Below are positions 20,127-31,243 of a DNA stretch of 64,000 bases, one piece after another. Origin of the DNA: Deltaproteobacteria bacterium (lineage in GTDB: Bacteria; Desulfobacterota; Binatia; UBA12015); the NCBI GenBank assembly GCA_016874715.1, contig VGTK01000002.1, positions 42,811 through 106,810 on the forward strand, given 5' to 3'. The position numbers were made by a program, and so were the translations under genes. Positions within the stretch are counted from its first letter, which is position 1, and every line of letters starts with the position of its first letter. The notes under the pieces were generated by a model that did no database searches, was not told where the DNA came from, and saw nothing but the letters and a program-made list of their open reading frames with translations.

Positions 20127-20399
20127 ATGACGACCGGGGAACAGTCGACGGGACAGCGGAAGCACCGTTCGGGAGTCGTGTTCTCGAACAAGATGGACAA
20201 GACGGTGGTCGTTCTCGTGGAGCGACTCGTCAAGCACCCGAAGTACAAGAAGTACCTGCGGGTGCGAAAGAAGTTCAAGGCACACGACGAGCGCAACGCG
20301 TGCAACGTCGGCGACCGGGTCGAGATCATCGAGACGCGCCCGCTGTCGCGCGAGAAGCGTTGGGCCGTTCTCTCGATTCTCAAGAAGGCCCAGGGCTGA
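20127..20399 (+). CDS. rpsQ: 30S ribosomal protein S17
   Basis: 90 residues with the OB-fold segment [20 protein letters not shown] and [27 protein letters not shown]. It is a primary 16S rRNA binder. The ATG is two bases after the rpmC stop. Confidence 0.97.
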   Translation: MTTGEQSTGQRKHRSGVVFSNKMDKTVVVLVERLVKHPKYKKYLRVRKKFKAHDERNACNVGDRVEIIETRPLSREKRWAVLSILKKAQG

Positions 20400-20418
20400 A
20401 CGGCGGTCGAGGCAAGAC

Positions 20419-20787
20419 ATGATCCAGACGGAAACCGTACTCGACGTGGCCGACAACTCCGGCGCCCGCAAGGTGCTTTGCATCAAGGTGCTCGGCGGCA
20501 GCCGCCGGCGCTATGCGTCGCTCGGCGACGTCATCGTGGGGTCGGTCAAGGAAGCGACCCCGAACTCCAAGGTGAAGAAGGGCGACGTCGTCAAGGCGGT
20601 CGTGGTCCGGACCGCGAAGGAAGTGGGGCGCCCGGATGGCTCCTACGTCCGCTTCGACAACAACTCGGCAGTCCTGATCGACAAGGAAGGCGAGCCGGTC
20701 GGCACCCGCATCTTCGGCCCGATCGCGCGAGAGCTTCGCGCGAAGCGCTTCATGAAGATCGTGTCGCTCGCGCCGGAAGTCATCTGA
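20419..20787 (+). CDS. rplN: 50S ribosomal protein L14
   Basis: 122 residues, standard. [27 protein letters not shown] and the [13 protein letters not shown] stretch are diagnostic. It contacts the 30S subunit and is a binding target of silencing factor RsfS. Confidence 0.98.
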   Translation: MIQTETVLDVADNSGARKVLCIKVLGGSRRRYASLGDVIVGSVKEATPNSKVKKGDVVKAVVVRTAKEVGRPDGSYVRFDNNSAVLIDKEGEPVGTRIFGPIARELRAKRFMKIVSLAPEVI

Positions 20788-20821
20788 AGGCGCGGGCGAG
20801 GAAGGCTCGAGAGAAGGTCCC

Positions 20822-21193
20822 ATGAGTGCTCTGACGAAGAACCGGGCGGGTAGCGGCGTTCGACCGGCCCGCATCCCGACCCGCCTCAAGAAGGGCGACA
20901 CCGTGCTCGTGATCGCGGGCAAGGAGCGCGGCAAGACCGGCAAGATCCTGCGCATGATCGCGGAGAAGAATCGAGCGACGGTCGAGCGCCTGAACATGGT
21001 GAAGCGCCATCGCAAGGGCAGCAACGCGCAGTCCGTGGGCGGGATCGTGGAGAAGGAGTCGCCGCTCCACCTCTCGAACCTCATGCTCGTCTGCGACCGC
21101 TGCAACAAGCCCACGCGCGGCGGCTCGAAGGTGCTCGAGAACGGCAACGTCGCCCGCCGCTGCCATCGCTGCGGCGAGGTCTCCGAGCGTTGA
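20822..21193 (+). CDS. rplX: 50S ribosomal protein L24
   Basis: 123 residues, slightly long because of an N-terminal extension of about 15 residues before the KOW motif ([19 protein letters not shown]). A C-terminal CDRC...CHRC pair could bind zinc, a form seen in many bacterial L24 proteins. It is an assembly initiator for the 50S subunit. The stop lies in the rplE leader. Confidence 0.97.
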   Translation: MSALTKNRAGSGVRPARIPTRLKKGDTVLVIAGKERGKTGKILRMIAEKNRATVERLNMVKRHRKGSNAQSVGGIVEKESPLHLSNLMLVCDRCNKPTRGGSKVLENGNVARRCHRCGEVSER

Positions 21194-21228
21194 GCTCCGG
21201 CGAGAAGCGAGAAGGAAGCGGCAGCAAG

Positions 21229-21771
21229 ATGGTCCCGAGATTGAAGAAAGCCTTCGTCGAGCGCCTCGCGCCCCAGCTCCAGTCGGAGCTCGGGCTTTCG
21301 AATCCGCTTCAGGTCCCGCGGCTCGAGAAGATCGTGCTCAACACGGGTCTTGGCGAGGCGATCCAGAACGTCAAGGTGATCGACTCCGCGGTTGCGGAGC
21401 TCACCGCGATCACCGGCCAGAAGCCGGTGGTCACCCGCTCGAAGAAGGCGATCGCGAACTTCAAGCTGCGCGAGAAGATGCCCATCGGCGCGATGGTCAC
21501 GTTGCGTGGCGCCCGCATGTACGAGTTCCTCGACCGGCTTCTCTCCACGGCCCTGCCGCGCGTGCGCGACTTCAAAGGCGTGAGCGACCGCTGCTTCGAC
21601 GGACGGGGCAACTACTCGCTCGGTGTGACCGAGCAGATCATCTTCCCCGAGATCGACATCGACAAGATCGACAAGGTTCGCGGTCTGACCGTGACCATCT
21701 GCACGACGGCGCGCACCGACAGCGAGGGCAAGGCCCTGCTGCGCGCGCTGGGCATGCCCTTCCGCAGCTAG
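21229..21771 (+). CDS. rplE: 50S ribosomal protein L5
   Basis: With ATG at 21229 the protein is 180 residues, the family length, starting [13 protein letters not shown]. An in-frame TTG at 21190 would add 13 Ser/Gly/Lys-rich residues not seen in the family, so I reject it. [15 protein letters not shown] and the [23 protein letters not shown] block are diagnostic. L5 binds 5S rRNA in the central protuberance. Confidence 0.96.
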   Translation: MVPRLKKAFVERLAPQLQSELGLSNPLQVPRLEKIVLNTGLGEAIQNVKVIDSAVAELTAITGQKPVVTRSKKAIANFKLREKMPIGAMVTLRGARMYEFLDRLLSTALPRVRDFKGVSDRCFDGRGNYSLGVTEQIIFPEIDIDKIDKVRGLTVTICTTARTDSEGKALLRALGMPFRS

Positions 21772-21793
21772 GCGCCGGTCGAGGAAACGACGA

Positions 21794-21979
21794 ATGGCCA
21801 AGACGTGTCTCAGGATCAAAGCCGCGCTTCCGCAGAAGTTCGCGGTGCGCGAGTACAACCGTTGCCTGTCGTGTGGCAGGGCGCACGGTTTCTATCGCAA
21901 GTTCAAGCTGTGCCGTATCTGTCTGCGCGAGCTGGCTCGCAAGGGGCAGATCCCCGGCGTGACGAAGGCGAGCTGGTAA
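21794..21979 (+). CDS. rpsN: 30S ribosomal protein S14, zinc-binding type Z
   Basis: 61 residues: the short S14 form with CLSC (about 24-27) and CRIC (about 40-43) forming a zinc ribbon, in contrast to the 100-residue zinc-free type of E. coli. The C-terminus [11 protein letters not shown] is classical. It sits between rplE and rpsH in the spc operon. Confidence 0.97.
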   Translation: MAKTCLRIKAALPQKFAVREYNRCLSCGRAHGFYRKFKLCRICLRELARKGQIPGVTKASW

Positions 21980-21984
21980 GCCCC

Positions 21985-22380
21985 ATGATGACCGACCCGA
22001 TTTCCGACCTCCTGACGCGCATCCGCAACGGCAGCGCGGCGCGCAAGGATCGCGTCGACGTCCCATGGTCGAAGGTCAAGGAGCGCATCACGACGGTTCT
22101 GGTCGACGAGGGCTACCTGAAGGATTTCGCCGTCGTGGGCGAAGGCGTGCAGAAGGAGATCCGCATCGGTCTCCGCTATGACGCACAGCGCCGCCCGGTG
22201 ATCACCGGCATCCAGCGCGTCAGCCGTCCCAGCCTGCGCGTCTACGTCGGCGCCGAGAACGCGCCGAAGGTGCGCCGCGGACTCGGCGTGAACATCCTCT
22301 CGACCCCGCAGGGCATCCTGCCGGACCGCCAGGCGCGCGAGCGCAAGGTGGGCGGCGAGATCCTCTGCGCGGTGTGGTGA
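21985..22380 (+). CDS. rpsH: 30S ribosomal protein S8
   Basis: 131 residues, beginning MMTDPISDLLTRIRNG and ending GVGGEILC-like AVW. S8 binds helix 21 of 16S rRNA and represses the spc operon in E. coli. The ATG at 21985 (or the next codon, 21988) lies five bases after the rpsN stop with no clear Shine-Dalgarno, consistent with coupling. Confidence 0.97.
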   Translation: MMTDPISDLLTRIRNGSAARKDRVDVPWSKVKERITTVLVDEGYLKDFAVVGEGVQKEIRIGLRYDAQRRPVITGIQRVSRPSLRVYVGAENAPKVRRGLGVNILSTPQGILPDRQARERKVGGEILCAVW

Positions 22381-22404
22381 GCCAGCAGCTTCGAGGTTGG
22401 ATCG

Positions 22405-22947
22405 ATGTCCCGCATTGGACGACTTCCGGTCAAGCTTCCCAGCGGCGTCAGCGTCGCGCTGAAGTCGGACTCGGTCGAGATCAAGGGGCCCAAGGGTGCC
22501 GCCGCGGTGGCAATCCCGAAGGACGTGCAGGTGCGCCAGGAGGGCGACGAGATCCTCGTTGCGCGTGCCAGCGACGGGCGCCAGGTGCGCGCGCTGCACG
22601 GGCTCACCCGCAAGAGCATCTACAACACGGTGACGGGTCTCAGCGCCGGCTTCACGCGCGTGCTCGAGATCAACGGTGTCGGCTACCGCGCGGATCTGCG
22701 CGGCAACTCGATCCTGTTCTCGCTCGGCTACTCGCACCCGATCCTCTTCCAGCTGCCCCCCGGGATCACGGCGAAGATCGACAAGCAGGTCGTGATCACG
22801 CTCGAGGGCTCGGATCGCCAGGTCATCGGCGCGACCGCGGCGGCGATTCGCGAGCTCCGTCCGCCCGAGCCGTACAAGGGCAAGGGCATCAAGTACGCCG
22901 AGGAAAAGATTCGTCGGAAGTCCGGCAAGGCGGCGGGTGCCGCCTGA
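22405..22947 (+). CDS. rplF: 50S ribosomal protein L6
   Basis: 180 residues, two repeated alpha/beta domains. [15 protein letters not shown] and the C-terminal [24 protein letters not shown] block near the factor-binding site are diagnostic. Confidence 0.98.
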   Translation: MSRIGRLPVKLPSGVSVALKSDSVEIKGPKGAAAVAIPKDVQVRQEGDEILVARASDGRQVRALHGLTRKSIYNTVTGLSAGFTRVLEINGVGYRADLRGNSILFSLGYSHPILFQLPPGITAKIDKQVVITLEGSDRQVIGATAAAIRELRPPEPYKGKGIKYAEEKIRRKSGKAAGAA

Positions 22948-22984
22948 GACGCTCCGGCGTCGCGCGAGTGCACGAGGAACGATC

Positions 22985-23353
22985 ATGTTGACCAATCTGC
23001 GATCTCCGGGCCGGGTTCTACGACAGGCTCGCGTGCGCAAGCGGGTGCGGGGCACCGACGACCGGCCCCGGCTGACGGTCTTCCGCAGCCTGAACCACAT
23101 CTACGCGCAGGTGATCTCGGACGAATCGGGTCGCACGCTGGCGGCGGCCTCGAGCCGGTCCGCCGAGGTGCGGGACAAGCTCGGTGGCAAGTCGGGCAAC
23201 AAGAGCGCGGCGAAAGAGGTCGGCGAGCTGGTCGCACGCAAGGCGCGCGACGCCGGCGTGCAGGCCGTGGTGTTCGATCGCAACGGCTTCCTCTACCACG
23301 GTCGGGTCCGCACGCTTGCGGAAGCCGCCCGCGAAGCAGGACTCGAGTTTTGA
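22985..23353 (+). CDS. rplR: 50S ribosomal protein L18
   Basis: 122 residues. [18 protein letters not shown] and the [28 protein letters not shown] ending are typical. It binds 5S rRNA. GAGGAACG precedes the ATG at 22985. Confidence 0.97.
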   Translation: MLTNLRSPGRVLRQARVRKRVRGTDDRPRLTVFRSLNHIYAQVISDESGRTLAAASSRSAEVRDKLGGKSGNKSAAKEVGELVARKARDAGVQAVVFDRNGFLYHGRVRTLAEAAREAGLEF

Positions 23354-23396
23354 GACTTTTCATCAGCACGGACGGCAGGCGCGAAGGAGTCGAGCG

Positions 23397-23915
23397 GTGC
23401 AGGTAACGACGGGCGAGCGGGTCGATCCTCATGGGCTCGAGCTGAAGGAGAAGGTGGTCAGCATCAACCGCGTCGCGAAGGTGGTGAAGGGCGGCCGTCG
23501 GTTCCGCTTCGGAGCCCTGGTCGTCGTCGGTGACGGTGCGGGACACGTCGGGTTCGGTCTCGGGAAGGCGAAGGAAGTTCCCGAAGCTATCCGCAAGGGC
23601 ATCGACAAGGCGAAGAAAGCCCTGATGACCGTCCCGCTCAGCGAAGGCACGATTCCCTTCGAGGTGACGGGGCGCTTCGGCGCGGGCATCGTCATGATGC
23701 GTCCCGCCAGTGCGGGTACCGGTGTGATCGCCGGTGGCGGTGTGCGCGCAGTCGTCGAAGCCGCGGGCGTACAGAACGTGCTGACCAAGTGCATCGGGTC
23801 GAACAACCCGCACAACATGGTGCGTGCGACCATCACGGCGCTGTCCATGCTCCGCTCGCCCGAGCAGGTCGCGCGGACACGCAACAAGGAAGCCGCCGAG
23901 CTCGGCGCTGCCTGA
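23397..23915 (+). CDS. rpsE: 30S ribosomal protein S5
   Basis: 172 residues from a GTG start chosen because GAAGGAG lies 8 bases upstream and the residues fit the family. [28 protein letters not shown] and the [19 protein letters not shown] turn are diagnostic. S5 affects decoding accuracy. It is separated from rplR by 43 bases. Confidence 0.97.
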   Translation: MQVTTGERVDPHGLELKEKVVSINRVAKVVKGGRRFRFGALVVVGDGAGHVGFGLGKAKEVPEAIRKGIDKAKKALMTVPLSEGTIPFEVTGRFGAGIVMMRPASAGTGVIAGGGVRAVVEAAGVQNVLTKCIGSNNPHNMVRATITALSMLRSPEQVARTRNKEAAELGAA

Positions 23916-23934
23916 GCGAACGGTCGAGGTTCTC

Positions 23935-24198
23935 ATGAAGTCCCGCAAGGTGAGACAGAGCGACGCTCGCATCAGCGAACTGCTGAAGCGGATGTCCGGG
24001 CTCTCGGAAGCCACCAACAAGACACTGCGGCTGACTCTGCAAGGTAGCCCGATCGGCGGCACGGAGCGCCAGCGGGCGACCCTGCGTTGCCTCGGACTCG
24101 GCAAGCGCGGCTCGCGCTCGCTCGTGGCCGACACCCCGCAGGCGCGAGGCCGCATCCGTGCGGTCGCGCATCTGATCGAAGTCGAGGAGGCGAACTAA
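23935..24198 (+). CDS. rpmD: 50S ribosomal protein L30 with N-terminal extension
   Basis: 87 residues against about 60 in most bacteria. The L30 core begins near residue 31 (LRLTLQGSPIGGTERQRATLRCLGL) and ends HLIEVEE. The first 30 residues, basic and predicted helical, have no counterpart in the usual family. GAGG is correctly placed before the ATG at 23935; the later in-frame ATG at 23992 lacks one, so the extension is probably real. It could be trimmed if the later start is used (68 residues). Confidence 0.9.
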   Translation: MKSRKVRQSDARISELLKRMSGLSEATNKTLRLTLQGSPIGGTERQRATLRCLGLGKRGSRSLVADTPQARGRIRAVAHLIEVEEAN

Positions 24199-24199
24199 A

Positions 24200-24639
24200 G
24201 TGGACCTTTCGAGCCTCCATCCTGCTCCCGGTGCTCGCTCCGCGCGCAAGCGCGTCGGCCGCGGTACGGGCTCGGGCCTGGGCAAGACTGCCGGTCGCGG
24301 GCACAAGGGACGCAAGTCCCGTTCGGGCGGCAACAGCCCCCCGGGCTACGAAGGCGGCCAGATGCCGCTCCAGCGCCGCCTGCCCAAGCGCGGCTTCACG
24401 AGCCCCTTCCGCAAGGAGTACGAGGTCGTCAACCTGGCGAGCCTCGCGAGCTTCCCGGCAGGCTCGGTGATCGACCCGGCCGCGCTCGCCAGCGCGCGCC
24501 TCGTGAGCCGCCGCGCCAAGCGCATCAAGATCCTCGGAGACGGGGCGATCGAGCACGCGCTCACCGTGAAGGCGCAGGCCTTCAGCCAGTCCGCCCGGGC
24601 GGCCATCGAGGCCAGGGGCGGCAGCGTCGAGGTCGTCGC

Positions 24640-24643
<4 letters not shown>
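24200..24643 (+). CDS. rplO: 50S ribosomal protein L15
   Basis: 147 residues. The Gly/Arg-rich N-terminus ([21 protein letters not shown]) and [15 protein letters not shown] are diagnostic. GTG start, GAGGAGG upstream; begins one base after the rpmD stop, and its stop overlaps the secY GTG. Confidence 0.97.
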
Positions 24644-25950
<1,307 letters not shown>

Positions 25951-25964
25951 GGTGCAGCAGCAAC

Positions 25965-26633
25965 GTGACGACGCCCGCCTCCTCGAAGCTCGTCTTGCTC
26001 GGACCTCCGGGGGCCGGGAAGGGTACGCAGGCGGAGCTCCTGTCGGCGCGTCTCGGGACGCCGCACATCTCGACAGGGGACATGCTGCGTTCGGAGATCT
26101 CGCAGGGCACAGCTCTGGGCGTGCGCGCCAAGGGATTCATGGACAAGGGTGAGCTGGTGCCCGACGACCTGATGCTCGGTATCGTTCGGCAGCGCCTCGC
26201 CCGGATGGACTGCAACGAGGGCTTCGTCCTCGACGGCTTTCCGCGTTCGGTGCCGCAGGCCGTGAGCCTCGACGACATCTGCGGGGGAGCCTCACCGGGC
26301 AAGCTGCGCGCGTTGAGCCTCGACGTCCCGACAGACGAGCTGGTTCGCCGCCTCACCGAGCGTCGCACCTGTCGCAAGTGCGGAGCGATGTACCACCTGA
26401 CCTTCGAGCCGCCGAAGCGTCCGGGCATCTGCGACAAGTGTGGCGGCGACCTGTACCAGCGGGACGACGATCGCGAGGAGATCATCGCCGCGCGGCTCGA
26501 GGTCTACCGCAAGGAGACCGCGCCGCTGCTCACGTTCTACCGCGAGCGTTCGGCGCTGGTCGAAGTCCAGGGTACGGGGGCGACCGAGCAGGTGTTCCGC
26601 CGCGTCGTGGCGAGCCTCGGGGTGCCGGCATGA
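25965..26633 (+). CDS. adk: Adenylate kinase
   Basis: 222 residues, long form. It interconverts ATP + AMP and 2 ADP. The P-loop GPPGAGKGT is at residues 13-21, and DGFPRS is the AMP-site motif. The LID (about residues 130-165) has CRKC...CDKC, the zinc-binding type. The GTG at 25965 starts 14 bases after secY; its stop overlaps map (ATGA). Confidence 0.96.
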   Translation: MTTPASSKLVLLGPPGAGKGTQAELLSARLGTPHISTGDMLRSEISQGTALGVRAKGFMDKGELVPDDLMLGIVRQRLARMDCNEGFVLDGFPRSVPQAVSLDDICGGASPGKLRALSLDVPTDELVRRLTERRTCRKCGAMYHLTFEPPKRPGICDKCGGDLYQRDDDREEIIAARLEVYRKETAPLLTFYRERSALVEVQGTGATEQVFRRVVASLGVPA

Positions 26634-27394
26634 TCGTGCTTCGCAGCCGCCAGGAGATCGACCTGATCCGGGCCGCCTGCCAGATCGTGGCAGAGGTGCT
26701 CCAGCGCCTCGGCGCGATGGTCGCTCCGGGGGTCTCGACGGCGGAGCTCGACGAGCGGGCCGAGAAGTGGACGCGGGAGCGCGGTGCCGTGCCGGCCTTC
26801 AAGGGCTACAACGTCGGCGGTCGAGTCTACCCGTCCTCGCTCTGCGTCTCGATCAACGAGGAGGTCGTGCACGGCATGCCCTCTGCGAAGCGCATCCTCA
26901 AGGAAGGCGACATCGTCGGCCTCGACTTCGGAGCCGTCCACAAGGGCTACTACGGGGATTCGGCCGTCACCCTGGCAGTCGGTGGCGTCAGCGAGAACGC
27001 GGCCCGCCTGATGCAGGTCACACGCGAGTCGCTGTACTGCGGGATCGAGAACATGCGTTTGGGAAACCGCATCCGTGACATCTCGGCGGCGATCCAGAAC
27101 CACGCGGAATCGCACGGCTACGGAGTGGTCCGGGACTTCGTCGGGCACGGCATCGGCCAGCGCCTGCACGAGGAGCCGCAGGTCCCGAACTACGTCGGAG
27201 CGGGCCAGAACCCCCGGCTCAAGGAAGGCATGGTCCTCGCGATCGAGCCCATGGTGTGCGAAGGCACCTACGAGGTCGAGGTCCTGCAGGATGGCTGGAC
27301 CGCCGTCACACGGGATCGGCGGCTCGCGGCCCATTTCGAACACTCGGTCGCCGTGACCGCAAACGGCCCCGAGATCCTCACGCTGCCGAGCTAG
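26630..27394 (+). CDS. map: Methionine aminopeptidase, type I
   Basis: 254 residues. It removes the initiator methionine from nascent proteins. The five metal ligands Asp99, Asp110, His173, Glu206 and Glu237 are all present, and His81 (VVHGMPS) is the substrate-side histidine. The ATG overlaps the adk stop. The adk-map-infA-rpmJ order is common in deltaproteobacteria-like and Gram-positive lineages. Confidence 0.97.
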   Translation: MIVLRSRQEIDLIRAACQIVAEVLQRLGAMVAPGVSTAELDERAEKWTRERGAVPAFKGYNVGGRVYPSSLCVSINEEVVHGMPSAKRILKEGDIVGLDFGAVHKGYYGDSAVTLAVGGVSENAARLMQVTRESLYCGIENMRLGNRIRDISAAIQNHAESHGYGVVRDFVGHGIGQRLHEEPQVPNYVGAGQNPRLKEGMVLAIEPMVCEGTYEVEVLQDGWTAVTRDRRLAAHFEHSVAVTANGPEILTLPS

Positions 27395-27407
27395 GTCGGG
27401 GACGGAG

Positions 27408-27626
27408 ATGCCGAAAGGAGACGCGATCGAGGTCAGCGGCGTGGTGCAGGAGTCTCTTCCCAATGCGATGTTCCGGGTGGCCCTCGACAACGGACACAAG
27501 ATCATCGCGCACATCTCCGGGAAGATGCGCATGCACTACATCAAGATCCTTCCGGGCGACAAGGTCACGGTGGAGCTCTCGCCGTACGACCTCAGCCGCG
27601 GGCGGATCACCTATCGCGTCAAGTAG
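27408..27626 (+). CDS. infA: Translation initiation factor IF-1
   Basis: 72 residues, the exact usual length; OB-fold protein covering the ribosomal A site during initiation. [18 protein letters not shown] and [19 protein letters not shown] are diagnostic. AAAGGAG overlaps the start region 13 bases after map. Confidence 0.97.
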   Translation: MPKGDAIEVSGVVQESLPNAMFRVALDNGHKIIAHISGKMRMHYIKILPGDKVTVELSPYDLSRGRITYRVK

Positions 27627-27656
27627 CCCCGTGAAGGAACGAGGAAAGTACCTGCC

Positions 27657-27770
27657 ATGAAGGTCCGGGCGTCCGTCAAGAAAATCTGTCCGAAGTGCAA
27701 GATCATCCGGCGTGAGGGCGTGGTCCGCGTACTGTGCGTGAACCCGCGTCACAAGCAGCGCCAGGGCTGA
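27657..27770 (+). CDS. rpmJ: 50S ribosomal protein L36, zinc-binding form
   Basis: 37 residues, beginning [19 protein letters not shown]. The zinc ligands Cys11, Cys14, Cys27 and His32 are intact, so this is the C+ form. GAGGAAAG precedes the ATG. It lies between infA and rpsM, the normal place. Confidence 0.97.
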   Translation: MKVRASVKKICPKCKIIRREGVVRVLCVNPRHKQRQG

Positions 27771-27792
27771 GTCGAAGGAGAGTCGCACAACC

Positions 27793-28176
27793 ATGGCACG
27801 CATCGCCGGCGTCGACCTGCCGAAGAACAAGCGGATCGAGATCGGGCTGACCTACATCTACGGGATCGGCCGCACGGCCGCGCGCAAGATCTGCGCGGAG
27901 ACCGGTGTCGACTTCGATACCAAGACCGACGTCCTCACCGAGGACGACCTGCAGAAGATGCGCCGGTACATCGACCAGAACATGAAGGTCGAGGGGGACC
28001 TGCGCCGTGAGATCACGCTGAACATCAAGCGCTACGTGGATCTCGGAGCCTACCGTGGGATCCGGCACCGCAAGAACCTCCCCGTGCACGGGCAGCGCAC
28101 ACACACCAATGCACGCACCCGGAAGGGCCCGCGGCGTACGGTCGCGGGCAAGAAGCAGGCGCCGCCGAAGGGCTGA
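27793..28176 (+). CDS. rpsM: 30S ribosomal protein S13
   Basis: 127 residues. [26 protein letters not shown] and the basic [23 protein letters not shown] tail are diagnostic. It contacts the P-site tRNA and L5/L31. It is separated from rpsK by a 157-base spacer filled by a two-hairpin repeat, unusual within the alpha operon. Confidence 0.98.
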   Translation: MARIAGVDLPKNKRIEIGLTYIYGIGRTAARKICAETGVDFDTKTDVLTEDDLQKMRRYIDQNMKVEGDLRREITLNIKRYVDLGAYRGIRHRKNLPVHGQRTHTNARTRKGPRRTVAGKKQAPPKG

Positions 28177-28220
28177 TGACGACCGCGAATCGCACGATGA
28201 CCGGAGGATCTCACATCCGT

Positions 28221-28320
28221 GCGCGCAGCGCGCGGCCGAGCGCAGCGAGCGCGGGGCGTGAGACTCCGCGCGGCTTCGCCGCGGGGAGCGAGGGGGCGAG
28301 TGCCCCCTCGTGGAATTGAG
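28221..28320 (+). repeat. Two-hairpin interspersed repeat in the rpsM-rpsK spacer
   Basis: A GC-rich element of about 95-100 bp. It has a GCGCGGCCGA... upstream arm, a GGCTTCGCC hairpin (28266-28284) and a perfect 9-bp stem CGAGGGGGC/GCCCCCTCG with loop GAGT (28289-28310), then a TGGAATTGA tail. The same element recurs at 47371-47536, where the second stem is identical but the loop is GCGT. No T-run follows, so it is not a plain terminator. It ends about 14 bases before the rpsK ATG. Confidence 0.85.
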
Positions 28321-28333
28321 GGAGTAGAGGCGA

Positions 28334-28798
28334 ATGTCGAAGACCGAGATCAACCCGGCGCCCGCCGAGGAAGGCGCGCCGGCCGCACCGGCCGCGGCTC
28401 CCGCTGCGGGAGCGGCCCCTGCTGCCCCTCGCAAGAAGAAGGGCAAGCGCACCGTTTCGGAGGGAGTGGTCCACATCCACTCGACCTTCAACAACACGAT
28501 CATCACGATCACCGACACGATGGGTGGCGTGGTGTCGTGGGCGAGCGCGGGCTCGGTGGGCTTCAAGGGCTCCCGCAAGGGGACCCCGTTCGCCTCGCAG
28601 CTGGCTGCCGAGAGCGCCGCGAAGAAGGCGGCCGACTTCGGCATGCGGAGTGTCCAGGTCTTCGTGAAGGGGCCCGGTGGCGGACGCGAGCCCGCACTCC
28701 GCTCCCTGCAGGCTGCCGGCTTCTCGATCTCCCTGATCCGCGACGTCACGCCGATCCCGCACAACGGCTGCCGCCCGCCGAAGCGAAGGAGAGTCTGA
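28334..28798 (+). CDS. rpsK: 30S ribosomal protein S11 with Ala/Pro-rich N-terminus
   Basis: 154 residues; the usual S11 is about 129. The extra N-terminal 30-35 residues are low-complexity Ala/Pro ending in RKKKGKR. The core from [20 protein letters not shown] to the [19 protein letters not shown] ending is normal. It forms the 30S platform with S18 and S21. The start follows a palindromic repeat and has GAGGCGA upstream. Confidence 0.97.
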   Translation: MSKTEINPAPAEEGAPAAPAAAPAAGAAPAAPRKKKGKRTVSEGVVHIHSTFNNTIITITDTMGGVVSWASAGSVGFKGSRKGTPFASQLAAESAAKKAADFGMRSVQVFVKGPGGGREPALRSLQAAGFSISLIRDVTPIPHNGCRPPKRRRV

Positions 28799-28799
28799 C

Positions 28800-29426
28800 G
28801 TGGCCCGCAATACCGATTCCGTGTGCCGGATGTGCCGGCGCGAGGGCATGAAGCTCTTCCTCAAGGGCGAACGCTGCTTCACCGACAAGTGCGCCATCGA
28901 ACGCCGCAACTACCCGCCCGGACAGCACGGCCAGGGGCGGCACAAGTTCTCCGAGTACAGCATCCAGCTGCGCGAGAAGCAGAAGGTGAAGCGGATCTAC
29001 GGCGTCTTCGAGGCGCAGTTTCGCCGCTACTTCTCGCTCGCCGAGCGCTCGAAGGGTGTCACCGGCGAGACCCTGCTCACGACGCTGGAGCGCCGGCTCG
29101 ACAACATCGTGTTCCGCCTGAGCTTCGCGAACTCGCGCGCCGAGGCGCGCCAGCTCGTCCGGCACGGGCACTTCAAGGTCAACGGCCGCAAGGTCACCAT
29201 TCCGTCGTTCCTGGTCAACGTGGGCGACAAGATCACGGTGCGGGAGCGTAGCCAGAAGGTGGCGCGCATCGTCGAGGCGCTCGAGCTGTCGCAGCGCCGC
29301 GGTGTGCCGGACTGGCTCGAGATCGACCGCGAGGGGTTCACCGGAACGGTGAAGATGCTGCCGCAACGGGCCGACCTGACCATGCCGATCAACGAGCGGC
29401 TCATCGTCGAGCTGTACTCGAAGTGA
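28800..29426 (+). CDS. rpsD: 30S ribosomal protein S4, zinc-binding form
   Basis: 208 residues. S4 is a 16S assembly initiator and, in E. coli, regulator of the alpha operon. The N-terminal CRMC...C...C pattern (about residues 9-31) is the zinc C+ form. The S4 RNA-binding domain is at about 95-160 ([26 protein letters not shown]). The GTG start is one base after rpsK. Confidence 0.97.
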   Translation: MARNTDSVCRMCRREGMKLFLKGERCFTDKCAIERRNYPPGQHGQGRHKFSEYSIQLREKQKVKRIYGVFEAQFRRYFSLAERSKGVTGETLLTTLERRLDNIVFRLSFANSRAEARQLVRHGHFKVNGRKVTIPSFLVNVGDKITVRERSQKVARIVEALELSQRRGVPDWLEIDREGFTGTVKMLPQRADLTMPINERLIVELYSK

Positions 29427-29514
29427 TGAACGGCGCGGATCTGCGTCGCGCGTCGCAAGCCTGGCCGAGGTCGATTCGCACGGCGGCCATCGAGACCACC
29501 GAGGGAGTGATAGC

Positions 29515-30549
<1,035 letters not shown>

Positions 30550-30651
30550 AGAGCGGCAGACGGCCGCGACGCCGATCGGCGTCGTGGCAGATGGATCGGG
30601 AGTGCGGCGGCGTGATGCCGTCGCTCCCCGTCGGAAGCGAACGAAGAAATC

Positions 30652-31101
30652 ATGCGACACCTGAAGGCAGGACGGAAGCTCGGGCGATCCTCGGCACATC
30701 GCAACTCCCTGTACCGCAACCTCGTCGCGGAGCTGCTGAGCCACGACCGCATCAAGACCACCGATGAGAAGGCGAAGGAGATCCGTCGCTTCGCCGATCG
30801 CATGGTCACGCTGGGCAAGACCGGCACCCTGGCGGCCCGGCGCCGTGCGGTGGCGTTCGTTCGCGACCAGAAGGCGGTGCAGCGACTGTTCTCGGACATC
30901 GCCGAGCGCTTCAAGGACCGTCCCGGAGGCTACACGCGCATCGTGAAGCTCGGCGTTCGCGCCGGCGACGCGGCGTCGATGTCGCTGATCGAGCTCACCG
31001 GTACCTCGGAGAGCGTCGAGCCGGCGAAGAAGCGCAGGAGCCAGAAGCGCGCGAAGGCCGAGGGGGCGCCCCGGAAGGGGGCCCGCGCGGCCGCCGGCTG
31101 A
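30652..31101 (+). CDS. rplQ: 50S ribosomal protein L17
   Basis: 149 residues, about 25 longer than typical. The core [25 protein letters not shown]... to LIELTG is normal. The last 30 residues are a Lys/Arg/Ala-rich tail. It ends the ribosomal block. A 10-bp stem hairpin follows the stop. Confidence 0.97.
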   Translation: MRHLKAGRKLGRSSAHRNSLYRNLVAELLSHDRIKTTDEKAKEIRRFADRMVTLGKTGTLAARRRAVAFVRDQKAVQRLFSDIAERFKDRPGGYTRIVKLGVRAGDAASMSLIELTGTSESVEPAKKRRSQKRAKAEGAPRKGARAAAG

Positions 31102-31108
31102 TCCGAAG

Positions 31109-31137
31109 CGAGCGCTCCACGTCCGTCGGAGCGCTCG
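31109..31137 (+). terminator. Hairpin after rplQ (possible end of alpha operon transcript)
   Basis: A perfect 10-bp stem CGAGCGCTCC/GGAGCGCTCG with a 9-base loop starts 8 bases after the rplQ stop. Only GATTTG follows, not a T-run, so it may be a weak terminator, a 3'-end stabiliser, or a rho-dependent stop region. Confidence 0.45.
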
Positions 31138-31140
31138 GAT

Positions 31141-31169
31141 TTGACGCTCTCCCGCGAACTCGCTAGCGA
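31141..31169 (+). promoter_or_regulatory. Weak candidate promoter upstream of argS
   Basis: TTGACG (5 of 6 to the -35 consensus) and, 17 bases on, TAGCGA (a poor -10 match) lie about 75 bases before the argS ATG. Position between the rplQ hairpin and argS is suitable, but the -10 is weak. Confidence 0.25.
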
Positions 31170-31243
31170 CACCGTGTGTGTCGGCTCGCGCTTGACTTCG
31201 CCGTGACGAGCGACCCCTCGCCGCGATCGGTGACAGGTCGACG

